Shown: piece by piece, positions 29,357 through 36,705 of the stretch
How positions within the stretch are numbered: the stretch's first letter is position 1
How the letters are laid out: each line of letters opens with the position of its first letter
From: Pseudomonas putida
GTDB taxonomy: Bacteria; Pseudomonadota; Gammaproteobacteria; Pseudomonadales; Pseudomonadaceae
DNA length: 64,000 nucleotides
Reading direction: 5' to 3'
Assembly (NCBI GenBank): GCA_041071465.1
Contig: CP163498.1
Location: forward strand, 930,001 to 994,000
Position numbers and translations under genes: made by a program
Notes under the pieces: generated by a model
What the model saw: only the letters and a program-made list of their open reading frames with translations
The model's database searches: none
Told to the model about the DNA's origin: nothing

Positions 29357-29364
29357 CTGTTTCC

Positions 29365-30057
29365 ATGCGCCTTGACCGTTTTCTCGCCAACCTGCCCAGC
29401 CACAACCGCCAGCAAGCCCGACTGATGCTGGCGCAACGCCGCGTGCGGGTGGACGGCCAGATTGTCAGCGACCCACTGGCCGAAGTGCGTGAATTCAGCC
29501 GCGTGGAGCTGGACGAGCAACTGCTGCAGGCCGGCCGCCCGGCCCGCTACCTGATGCTGCACAAGCCCACTGGCTGCGTCAGCGCCACCCAAGACCCACA
29601 GCACCCGACCGTGCTCGACCTGCTGCCTGCAGCGTTGCGGGATGACCTGCACATAGCCGGGCGCCTGGACTTCAACACCACCGGCCTAATGATCCTGACC
29701 AACGATGGCCAGTGGTCAAGGCGCCTGACCCAGCCTGCCACCAAGCTGCCCAAGCATTACCTGGTGGACACCGAGGACGAAATTGGCGAGCACTATGTGG
29801 CCAGGTTTCGCGAGGGGTTCTATTTCGCCTTCGAAAACCTCACCACCCAACCTGCCCAGCTGGACATCCTCGGCCCGCGCCAGGCCCGGCTGGCGATCGT
29901 CGAAGGGCGTTATCACCAGGTCAAGCGCATGTTCGGGCACTTCAACAACAAGGTGGTGGGGTTGCACCGGGAAAGCATGGGGGCAATCTGTCTGGACCCT
30001 GGTTTGGCGCCCGGGGAGTTTCGTGAACTGACGGCTGATGAAATAGCCACTGTCTAG
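29365..30057 (+). CDS. rsuA: RsuA-family pseudouridine synthase
   Basis: The 230-residue protein has an N-terminal S4 RNA-binding domain (about 1-55), then the RsuA-type catalytic domain with the nucleophilic D102 in AGRLDFNTTGL and the C-terminal EGRYHQVKRMF motif. RsuA makes pseudouridine 516 in 16S rRNA; RluE/RluB/RluF relatives act on 23S rRNA, and the length and motifs best fit RsuA. ATG 29365 is the start. Confidence 0.88.
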   Translation: MRLDRFLANLPSHNRQQARLMLAQRRVRVDGQIVSDPLAEVREFSRVELDEQLLQAGRPARYLMLHKPTGCVSATQDPQHPTVLDLLPAALRDDLHIAGRLDFNTTGLMILTNDGQWSRRLTQPATKLPKHYLVDTEDEIGEHYVARFREGFYFAFENLTTQPAQLDILGPRQARLAIVEGRYHQVKRMFGHFNNKVVGLHRESMGAICLDPGLAPGEFRELTADEIATV

Positions 30058-30068
30058 ACTGCCTGTTC

Positions 30069-30166
30069 TGGCCTCTTCGCGGGTAAACCCGCTCCCACAG
30101 GAGGTCCACTGTCATTGGGTACAGTGCAATACCTGTGGGAGCGGGTTTACCCGCGAAGAGGCCGGA
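30069..30166. repeat. REP-type inverted repeat pair after rsuA
   Basis: GGCCTCTTCGCGGGTAAACC (from 30070) and its complement ending near 30164 form long arms around about 30 bases. Both arms carry the GCTCCCACAG/CTGTGGGAGC ends of the P. putida REP family. It could also act as a terminator for rsuA. Confidence 0.85.
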
Positions 30167-30505
30167 ACAGACGGCGCGGAGTCGTCATACGACCGCTCAG
30201 CGACAAAAGTCACATTTCTCCCCGAACGGCACTTGCGCGATCCACGACCCACTGCTTGAATCCAAATCGTCAGTCTGCATGTGACTACCAAGTCACGACC
30301 GCAGTCGAAGACACCTTTTTGCCGGCCACCCAAGGCCTCGATGCCTTGGGGCACGGCGAATTGCCCGCCAAAAACAATACCGTCGACGCACGTGCCAAGG
30401 ATCGACACAGGGCCCCCGGTTTCTCTTCAGGCAAATGCCTACCTGTCATAAAGAACGTGCACCCTAGGTGACGCGAATACCCTTTTTGCGCCAGGAGTCG
30501 ATGAC
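30167..30505. other. phaG upstream region
   Basis: About 340 bases without a gene. A small hairpin CCCAAGGC-CTCGAT-GCCTTGGG lies at 30329-30350. An AGGAG site precedes the phaG ATG. No convincing sigma-70 or sigma-54 promoter was found. Confidence 0.45.
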
Positions 30506-31393
30506 ATGAGGCCAGAAATCGCTGTACTTGATATCCAAGGTCAGTATCGGGTTTACACGGAGTTCTATCGCGCGGATGCGGCCGAGAATACGATCATCCT
30601 GATCAACGGCTCGCTGGCCACCACGGCCTCGTTCGCCCAAACGGTACGTAACCTGCACCCGCAGTTCAACGTAGTACTGTTCGACCAGCCGTATGCCGGC
30701 AAGTCCAAACCACACAACCGTCAGGAACGGCTGATCAGCAAGGAGACCGAGGCGCATATCCTCCTGGAGCTGATCGAGCACTTCCAGGCGGACCACGTGA
30801 TGTCCTTCTCGTGGGGAGGTGCAAGTACGCTGCTGGCGCTGGCGCACCAGCCGCGGTACGTGAAGAAGGCCGTGGTGAGTTCGTTCTCGCCCGTGATCAA
30901 CGAGCCGATGCGCGACTACCTGGACCGTGGCTGCCAGTACCTGGCCGCTTGCGACCGCTATCAGGTCGGCAACCTGGTCAACGACACCATCGGCAAGCAC
31001 CTGCCGTCACTGTTCAAGCGCTTCAACTACCGCCACGTCAGCAGCCTGGACAGCCACGAGTACGCGCAGATGCACTTCCACATCAACCAGGTGCTGCATC
31101 ACGACCTGGAACGTGCACTGGATGGCGCGCGCAATATCAACATCCCGGTATTGTTCATCAACGGCGAACGCGACGAATACACCACGGTGGAAGATGCACG
31201 GCAGTTCAGCAAACACGTGGGCAGAAGCCAGTTCAGCGTGATCCGCGATGCGGGCCACTTCCTGGATATGGAGAACAAGGTCGCCTGCGAGGATACCCGC
31301 AGTGTGATGCTGGGGTTCCTCAAGCCAGCCGTGCGTGAACCCCGTCAACGTTACCAGCCTGTTCAACAGGGGCAGCATGCATTGGCCATCTGA
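30506..31393 (+). CDS. phaG: PhaG, (R)-3-hydroxyacyl-ACP transacylase/thioesterase for PHA synthesis
   Basis: PhaG links fatty-acid synthesis to medium-chain polyhydroxyalkanoate formation by taking 3-hydroxyacyl groups from ACP (originally described as transfer to CoA, more recently as an ACP thioesterase). The 295-residue alpha/beta-hydrolase protein has the N-terminus MRPEIAVLDIQGQYRVYTEF known for PhaG, a nucleophile elbow with S102 (SFSWGG, the usual first Gly replaced by Ser), Asp in NGERDEYT and His in DAGHFLDM. ATG 30506 follows AGGAG. It stands alone; the pha synthase genes lie elsewhere. Confidence 0.93.
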   Translation: MRPEIAVLDIQGQYRVYTEFYRADAAENTIILINGSLATTASFAQTVRNLHPQFNVVLFDQPYAGKSKPHNRQERLISKETEAHILLELIEHFQADHVMSFSWGGASTLLALAHQPRYVKKAVVSSFSPVINEPMRDYLDRGCQYLAACDRYQVGNLVNDTIGKHLPSLFKRFNYRHVSSLDSHEYAQMHFHINQVLHHDLERALDGARNINIPVLFINGERDEYTTVEDARQFSKHVGRSQFSVIRDAGHFLDMENKVACEDTRSVMLGFLKPAVREPRQRYQPVQQGQHALAI

Positions 31394-31504
31394 GCAGCTC
31401 GGCGTCCTGTAGCTGACACCCGCAAGCCATGGGGCGCCGACAAGCTTTTTTATAACTTGGGCTTCTAATTCGTTGAGGGTTCTGGTAAAAAGTCGAGCTC
31501 AGAT

Positions 31505-31578
31505 GCGGGTATAGTTTAGTGGCAAAACGAAAGCTTCCCAAGCTTTAGTTGAGGGTTCGATTCCCTCTACCCGCTCCA
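31505..31578 (+). tRNA. tRNA-Gly (anticodon CCC)
   Basis: A 74-base cloverleaf including encoded CCA: acceptor GCGGGTA paired with TACCCGC, D arm, anticodon stem AAAGC/GCTTT with loop TTCCCAA (anticodon CCC, reading GGG), and T arm AGGGT-TCGATTC-CCTCT. Discriminator base T. It is a single tRNA gene followed by a terminator. Such tRNA 3' ends are common integration sites, but no integrase or duplicated end is seen. Confidence 0.95.
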
Positions 31579-31620
31579 CATCGCATTCCCGCATGGCGTT
31601 CCAGCAACGTCATCGCAGTC

Positions 31621-31645
31621 AAAAGGAGCCATGGCTCCTTTTTTC
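31621..31645 (+). terminator. Rho-independent terminator after tRNA-Gly
   Basis: AAAAGGAGCCATGGCTCCTTTT is a perfect palindrome followed by more T residues, about 43 bases after the tRNA. Confidence 0.85.
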
Positions 31646-31790
31646 GTTTCTCCCCCTCTGCTTTGATCTGGCCCATGGCCATTTACCCGCCGATCCGCTT
31701 CAATGCGCAGCGGGCGTATGCGCGTGCAAGCGAAACGGCTTTTGGCGGATATGCTCAATGGATTCGTGAAACATTTCGAAAGGACAACGC

Positions 31791-33497
31791 ATGTTTCTCT
31801 CCCGCTGGTTACCAGGCCTTGCCAACTTGCTGCATTACCGCCGCGAGTGGTTCCACGCCGACATGCAAGCTGGCCTGTCGGTAGCCGCGATCCAGATCCC
31901 CATTGCCATCGCCTACGCACAGATCGTCGGCCTGCCACCGCAATATGGCCTTTACGCCTGTGTGCTGCCGATGATGGTCTACGCGCTGATCGGCAGCTCA
32001 CGCCAATTGATGGTCGGCCCCGACGCCGCTACCTGCGCGATGATTGCCGGCGCCGTGGCGCCGCTGGCCATGGGCGATCCGCAGCGGATTGCCGAGCTGT
32101 CAGTTATCGTCACGGTGCTGGTCGGGGTGATGTTGATCGCCGCAGGCTTGGCGCGGGCCGGTTTCATCGCCAGCTTCTTCTCGCGGCCAATCCTGATCGG
32201 GTACCTCAACGGTATCGGCCTCAGCCTGATCGCCGGCCAGTTGTCCAAGGTAGTGGGGTTCAAGATCGAGGGCGACGGCTTCATCCTCAGCCTGATCAAC
32301 TTCTTCCAGCGCCTGGGCGAAATCCACTGGGTAACATTGATCATCGGCCTGGCCGCCCTGGGCTTGCTGATCTGGCTGCCACGTCGCTACCCGCGCCTGC
32401 CTGCAGCCCTCACGGTGGTGGCGCTGTTCATGCTGCTGGTCGGCCTGTTCGGCCTTGACCGCCTTGGCGTTGCCATCCTCGGTCCGGTGCCTGCCGGCAT
32501 CCCGAAACTGGCCTGGCCGCACAGCAACCTGGCGGAAATGAAAAGCCTGCTGCGCGATGCCTTGGGTATCGCAACCGTCAGTTTCTGCAGCGCCATGCTC
32601 ACTGCACGCAGCTTTGCCGCCCGGCATGGCTATGCGATCAATGCCAACCACGAATTCGTCGCCCTGGGTGTGAGTAACCTGGCGGCCGGTATTTCCCAGG
32701 GCTTTGCCATCAGCGGCGCCGACTCGCGCACGGCGGTCAACGACATGGTCGGTGGCAAAAGCCAGCTGGTGGGCATCATCGCTGCACTGGTGATTGCCCT
32801 GATCCTGCTGTTCTTCACCGCGCCCATGGCGTGGATCCCGCAAGCGGCGCTGGGCGCCGTGCTGCTGATGGCCGGCTGGGGGCTGATCGACATCAAGTCG
32901 CTGGGGCGTATCCGACGCCTAAGCCGCTTCGAGTTCTGGCTGTGCCTGCTGACCACGGCGGGAGTGCTGGGCCTGGGCGTGCTGCCCGGCATCGTGTTTG
33001 CCGTGACCCTGGCGATCCTGCGCCTGCTCTACAGCATCTATCAGCCCACCGATGCCGTGCTGGGCTGGCTGCCGGGCACCGAAGGCCAGGTCGACATCCG
33101 CAAATTCAAGGACGCGCGCACCGTGCCTGGCCTGGTGGTGTACCGCTTCGACGACGCCATCCTGTTCTTCAACGCCGACTACTTCAAGATGCGCCTGCTA
33201 GAAGCCGTGCAAAGCCAAAACCAGCCAAAGGCCGTGCTGTTCGATGCCGAAGCCGTCACCAGCATCGATGTCAGCGGCATCGCCGCCCTGCGCGAAGTGC
33301 GCGACACCTTGGCCGCCCAGGGCATTTTCTTCGCCATCGCGCGCGCGCGGGGTACCTTCCTGCGCATGCTGGTGCGCTCGGGGATGGCGCGGGAGATGGA
33401 AGACAAACTGCTGTTCGGCTCGGTGCGGGCAGGCATTCGGGCGTATCGGGTTTGGCGCAACAGAAATCGAAGTGTGCAAACAGCTGAACAGCGCTGA
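31791..33497 (+). CDS. SulP-family anion transporter with STAS domain
   Basis: The 568-residue inner-membrane protein has the SulP transmembrane core (about 15-420, with PIAIAYAQIVGLPPQYGLYA near the start and the GISQGFAISGADSRTAVND segment) and a cytoplasmic STAS domain (about 440-550; VLFDAEAVTSIDVSGIAAL). SulP proteins carry sulfate, bicarbonate or dicarboxylates; the substrate cannot be read from sequence. The ATG at 31791 has an AAGGA site. It stands alone after tRNA-Gly. Confidence 0.9.
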   Translation: MFLSRWLPGLANLLHYRREWFHADMQAGLSVAAIQIPIAIAYAQIVGLPPQYGLYACVLPMMVYALIGSSRQLMVGPDAATCAMIAGAVAPLAMGDPQRIAELSVIVTVLVGVMLIAAGLARAGFIASFFSRPILIGYLNGIGLSLIAGQLSKVVGFKIEGDGFILSLINFFQRLGEIHWVTLIIGLAALGLLIWLPRRYPRLPAALTVVALFMLLVGLFGLDRLGVAILGPVPAGIPKLAWPHSNLAEMKSLLRDALGIATVSFCSAMLTARSFAARHGYAINANHEFVALGVSNLAAGISQGFAISGADSRTAVNDMVGGKSQLVGIIAALVIALILLFFTAPMAWIPQAALGAVLLMAGWGLIDIKSLGRIRRLSRFEFWLCLLTTAGVLGLGVLPGIVFAVTLAILRLLYSIYQPTDAVLGWLPGTEGQVDIRKFKDARTVPGLVVYRFDDAILFFNADYFKMRLLEAVQSQNQPKAVLFDAEAVTSIDVSGIAALREVRDTLAAQGIFFAIARARGTFLRMLVRSGMAREMEDKLLFGSVRAGIRAYRVWRNRNRSVQTAEQR

Positions 33498-33580
33498 CGG
33501 GAACTGGACAGCGGCTCTCGAGAACCTCGCTCGACATGCTAAAGTCGCCCCGTTCCCCGCTCCACCCAACGGACCCCAGC

Positions 33581-34591
33581 ATGCCTGCACTCGACGCCAC
33601 CCTCACCTCCTGGCCAGCACTCGCCGCCCGCCACCCCTGCGACGCCCTGCTGCTGGGCAACGGCGCCAGCCGCGCAGTGTGGAAACCGTTCGGCTACTTC
33701 TCGCTGTTCGAGGAAGCGCAACGCGCCGGCCGCAAGAAAGGCCTGGCGGTCAGCGACCAGGCATTGTTCAAATCCTTGGGCACGGAGCTGTTCGAGCCCG
33801 TACTCAGCACCCTCAACATCACAGTACGCGCCAACGCCGCACTGGCCATCAACTCCACCGCGCCGCTGAACCGCTACTACTCGATCAAGGAAGCGCTGAT
33901 CCACGCCGTGCGTACCGTGCACCTGCCCTGGCCACTGATGCCTGCCACCACCCTGGCCGCGCTCAACCAGGCCCTGCGCGGCTACCGCTGCGTCTACACC
34001 AGCAACTACGACCTGCTGCTGCCGTGGGCCGTGCAATACGCCCCGCAGGGCTTCGCCGAACTGTTCGACGAGCAAGGCTACTTCGACGTGCGCCGCACCC
34101 GCAGCGAAGGCACCCGCGTGCTGCACCTGCATGGCGGCCTGCACCTGCTCAAGCTGCCCGACGGCACCACCCGCCAACGCAGCGCCGAAAGCGCCGAGCT
34201 GCTCGATGGGTTTGCCGTGAACATCCCAGGTGAAGTACCGCTGTTCGTCAACGAAGACCGCAGCGACGAGAAACTGCGTGCCATCCGCCACTCGGACTAC
34301 CTGAGCTGGTGCCTGGGGCAGCTGGCACGGGAAAGCCAGGGGCTATGCCTGTTCGGGCAGCATCTGGACAGCAGTGACCAGCACCTGCTCGACGCCATTC
34401 GCCTGGCTCGGCCGAAGCAGCTTTCGATTGCTATCCGGCCGTTGAGCGAGGCTTCGGTGATCAACCAGAAGCAGCATTTCGTGGATCGGTTCGCCGACTT
34501 GGTGAGTACCACGCTGCACTTCTTTGATGCCAGTACGCATCCGCTGGGGCAGGCGACATTGGCGATCGAGCCACCCTCTGCTCGACGCTGA
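33581..34591 (+). CDS. DUF4917 protein, SIR2-like fold
   Basis: The 336-residue protein shows, in order, the motifs of SIR2-type NAD-binding domains: GNGAS (26-30), YTSNYDLLL (139-147), LHLHGG (181-186) and FGQHLDSSD (258-266). These correspond to the nucleotide-binding loop, the TTNYD motif, the HLHG histidine and the FxGxSxxD motif of bacterial SIR2/SIR2_2 NADases. I assign it to DUF4917 from memory of that family. The ATG at 33581 is preferred over 33536 because the extra 15 residues look noncoding. It has no partner gene typical of a defence system. NAD hydrolysis is an inference. Confidence 0.75.
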   Translation: MPALDATLTSWPALAARHPCDALLLGNGASRAVWKPFGYFSLFEEAQRAGRKKGLAVSDQALFKSLGTELFEPVLSTLNITVRANAALAINSTAPLNRYYSIKEALIHAVRTVHLPWPLMPATTLAALNQALRGYRCVYTSNYDLLLPWAVQYAPQGFAELFDEQGYFDVRRTRSEGTRVLHLHGGLHLLKLPDGTTRQRSAESAELLDGFAVNIPGEVPLFVNEDRSDEKLRAIRHSDYLSWCLGQLARESQGLCLFGQHLDSSDQHLLDAIRLARPKQLSIAIRPLSEASVINQKQHFVDRFADLVSTTLHFFDASTHPLGQATLAIEPPSARR

Positions 34592-34624
34592 CACGTCCTC
34601 CACAGACCTGCAGGTGGGTGGCCG

Positions 34625-35839
34625 TCAGAGCAACCCATCCGCCCGCAACAACGTCTCCAGGCAATGCTCCTGCACCCCGTAGAACGCCTTGAGCTGGGCG
34701 ATCTTCTCCAGCAGCGCGCCGTTGTCCACCGCCTGCCGCCGCTTCACCGCAAGAATCATCTTGTTCTTGTTGGTGTGCTCCAGCGAGATGAACTCGAACA
34801 CCTTGGTTTCATAGCCGCAGGCTTCCAGGTACAGCGCGCGCAGGCTGTCGGTGAGCATTTCGGCCTGCTGGCCCAAGTGCAGGCCGTACTGCAGCATCGG
34901 TTGCAGCAACCCTGGGCTGTGCAGTTGCGGACGGATCTGTTTGTGGCAGCACGGCGAACACATGATGATCGCAGCGTTGCAGCGGATGCCGGTGTGAATG
35001 GCGTAGTCGGTGGCGATGTCGCAGGCATGCAGGGCGATCATCACCTCGATGGCCGCAGGCACGACGCTGCGCACGTCACCGCACTGGAACTCCAGCCCTG
35101 GGTGCTCAAGGCGCGAGGCGGCGGCGTTGCACAGGTCGACCATGTCCTGGCGCAACTCCACGCCAGTCACCTGTGCATCGCGGCCCAGGCTGTTGCGCAG
35201 GTAGTCATGCATGGCGAAGGTCAGGTAACCCTTGCCCGAACCGAAGTCGGCGACCCGCAGCGCCTGCTGCGCCGGCACCGGCGCGCTGGCCAGGGCGTGG
35301 TCGAAGACCTCGATGAACTTGTTGATCTGCTTCCACTTGCGCGACATGGACGGGATCAATGCGCCTTGTGCGTCGGTCACGCCAAGGTCGCGCAGGAACG
35401 GCCGCGACAGCTCCAGGTAGCGCTTTTTCTCGCGGTCGTGGCCGCTGCCTGCGACGGCCTCGCGCGGTGCTTGTGCACCGTGACGCTGAAGCATCGGTTT
35501 GCCCTTCTTGCTGAATGTCAGCTGCACTTCGCCGTCAGCGTCGAACAGGTGGGCATTGCGAAAGCTGTCCGGCAGCAGCTCGGCGACCAGCACCTGGGCC
35601 TGCTCCAGCGGCAGGTTGCGGGTGATGTCGCGTGTCTGGTGGCGGTAGACCAGCGACAGGCATGGCTGGCCCTTGACCTGCAGCGGCTTGGCAATGATCC
35701 GTTGCAAGGTCTGGTCGGCACCGACATGGCGCGCCAGCACCAGCTTGACCAGGGTGTTGCCGTGCAAGGCGGCGTTCAGCAGGTCGAGAAACTGGGTGCG
35801 CGCATCTGGCGCACAGGGGGCGGAAGTACTGGCGGACAT
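34625..35839 (-). CDS. SAM-dependent methyltransferase of the Methyltransf_32 type
   Basis: The 404-residue protein has a class I SAM-binding motif VADFGSGKGYLTFAM (196-210), acidic loop GVELR and a CSPCCHK motif at 294-300 that is typical of the family related to eukaryotic METTL25/RRNAD1. The N-terminal 150 residues form a separate domain that may bind the substrate, probably RNA. The ATG at 35839 is the first start. It is convergent with the SIR2-like gene. The substrate is unknown. Confidence 0.8.
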   Translation of the reverse strand: MSASTSAPCAPDARTQFLDLLNAALHGNTLVKLVLARHVGADQTLQRIIAKPLQVKGQPCLSLVYRHQTRDITRNLPLEQAQVLVAELLPDSFRNAHLFDADGEVQLTFSKKGKPMLQRHGAQAPREAVAGSGHDREKKRYLELSRPFLRDLGVTDAQGALIPSMSRKWKQINKFIEVFDHALASAPVPAQQALRVADFGSGKGYLTFAMHDYLRNSLGRDAQVTGVELRQDMVDLCNAAASRLEHPGLEFQCGDVRSVVPAAIEVMIALHACDIATDYAIHTGIRCNAAIIMCSPCCHKQIRPQLHSPGLLQPMLQYGLHLGQQAEMLTDSLRALYLEACGYETKVFEFISLEHTNKNKMILAVKRRQAVDNGALLEKIAQLKAFYGVQEHCLETLLRADGLL

Positions 35840-35901
35840 GGAGAAACGGTGCCTCGAATAGCGGGAAGCGCATTCTACACCCTATGCTGCCGGCTTCCGA
35901 C

Positions 35902-36519
35902 TCAATCGAGAATCACCAGGCGGTTGGGCAACTCGTTACGGGCATGGGTTGGCGGCACGTGCTCGCTCAATAACTCGCCGCAGGCCTCGATGCACTCGAC
36001 AAAGCCCTGCAAGGTCCGGCCCTGGCGCACCTGCTCGGCAAAGCGGGCCACGATGGCCGCGCGGGCGGTGGTATCCAGGTAATGTTCGATACCACGGTCG
36101 ACCAAAATCTCCACATGCCGCTCCGCTTCGCTGACAAAGATCAGCACGCCCGTGGCGCCTGCAGTGCGCTGCAGGTTCTGCTCGCGAAACTGCTGCCGGG
36201 CCAGGCGCGAGGCACGCCAGCGGCGCAGGCCCCGAGGGATCAGCCAGCCGGCCAGGCGTGGGTTGCGCAGCAGCAGGCACAGGCCGACGAACAGCAACAC
36301 ATTGGCCACCAGCAAGCCTCGCACGCCAGGCCAGCCCAGCAGCCAGTGCAACAGCCCAGGCACGGCCAGCGCCAGTACGGCGGCCCAGAACAAAGGCCAA
36401 TAGGCGTAGTCGTCGGCACGGCGGGCCAGCACCGTCACCAGTTCGGCATCGGTACGCCGTTCGGCACGGGCAATGGCTTCGGCAATCTGCCGCTGATGGT
36501 ATTCATCGAAAGGGGTCAT
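35902..36519 (-). CDS. TPM-domain membrane protein
   Basis: The 205-residue protein has a short N-terminal cytoplasmic part (RQIAEAIARAERRTDAELVTVL), two membrane segments (about 42-62 and 67-85) and a C-terminal TPM-like part (GVLIFVSEAERHVEILVDRGIEHYLD). This matches the smaller TPM (Psb32/YgcG-like) proteins that often pair with LemA genes; no lemA is next to it here. The ATG at 36519 is the first start. It is divergent from bglX. Biochemical role unknown. Confidence 0.8.
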   Translation of the reverse strand: MTPFDEYHQRQIAEAIARAERRTDAELVTVLARRADDYAYWPLFWAAVLALAVPGLLHWLLGWPGVRGLLVANVLLFVGLCLLLRNPRLAGWLIPRGLRRWRASRLARQQFREQNLQRTAGATGVLIFVSEAERHVEILVDRGIEHYLDTTARAAIVARFAEQVRQGRTLQGFVECIEACGELLSEHVPPTHARNELPNRLVILD

Positions 36520-36705
36520 GCCGTCGGTCTCTTGAGCGTTCTTATAGTTGTTGTCCCGGCATTCGGGGCTTCATCCGCTAGCGACATATTCAGGCATAAT
36601 CCGCCGCTGGAAGAAATGCCTGCAAATCGTACAACAATAGCCGCCTGAAAACTTCGGTCGCGCACGTATCACCGTGGATACGGCAGAGGCCCCACAACGG
36701 AATTG

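Noticed and set aside
30345..30375. Sigma-54-like GGGCACG...TTGC before phaG
   Set aside because: The GG and GC are 11 bases apart instead of 10, and no activator is nearby, so it does not fit the consensus.
31505..31790. Genomic-island boundary at tRNA-Gly
   Set aside because: No integrase, no duplicated tRNA 3' end and no change in gene type or composition was seen on either side.
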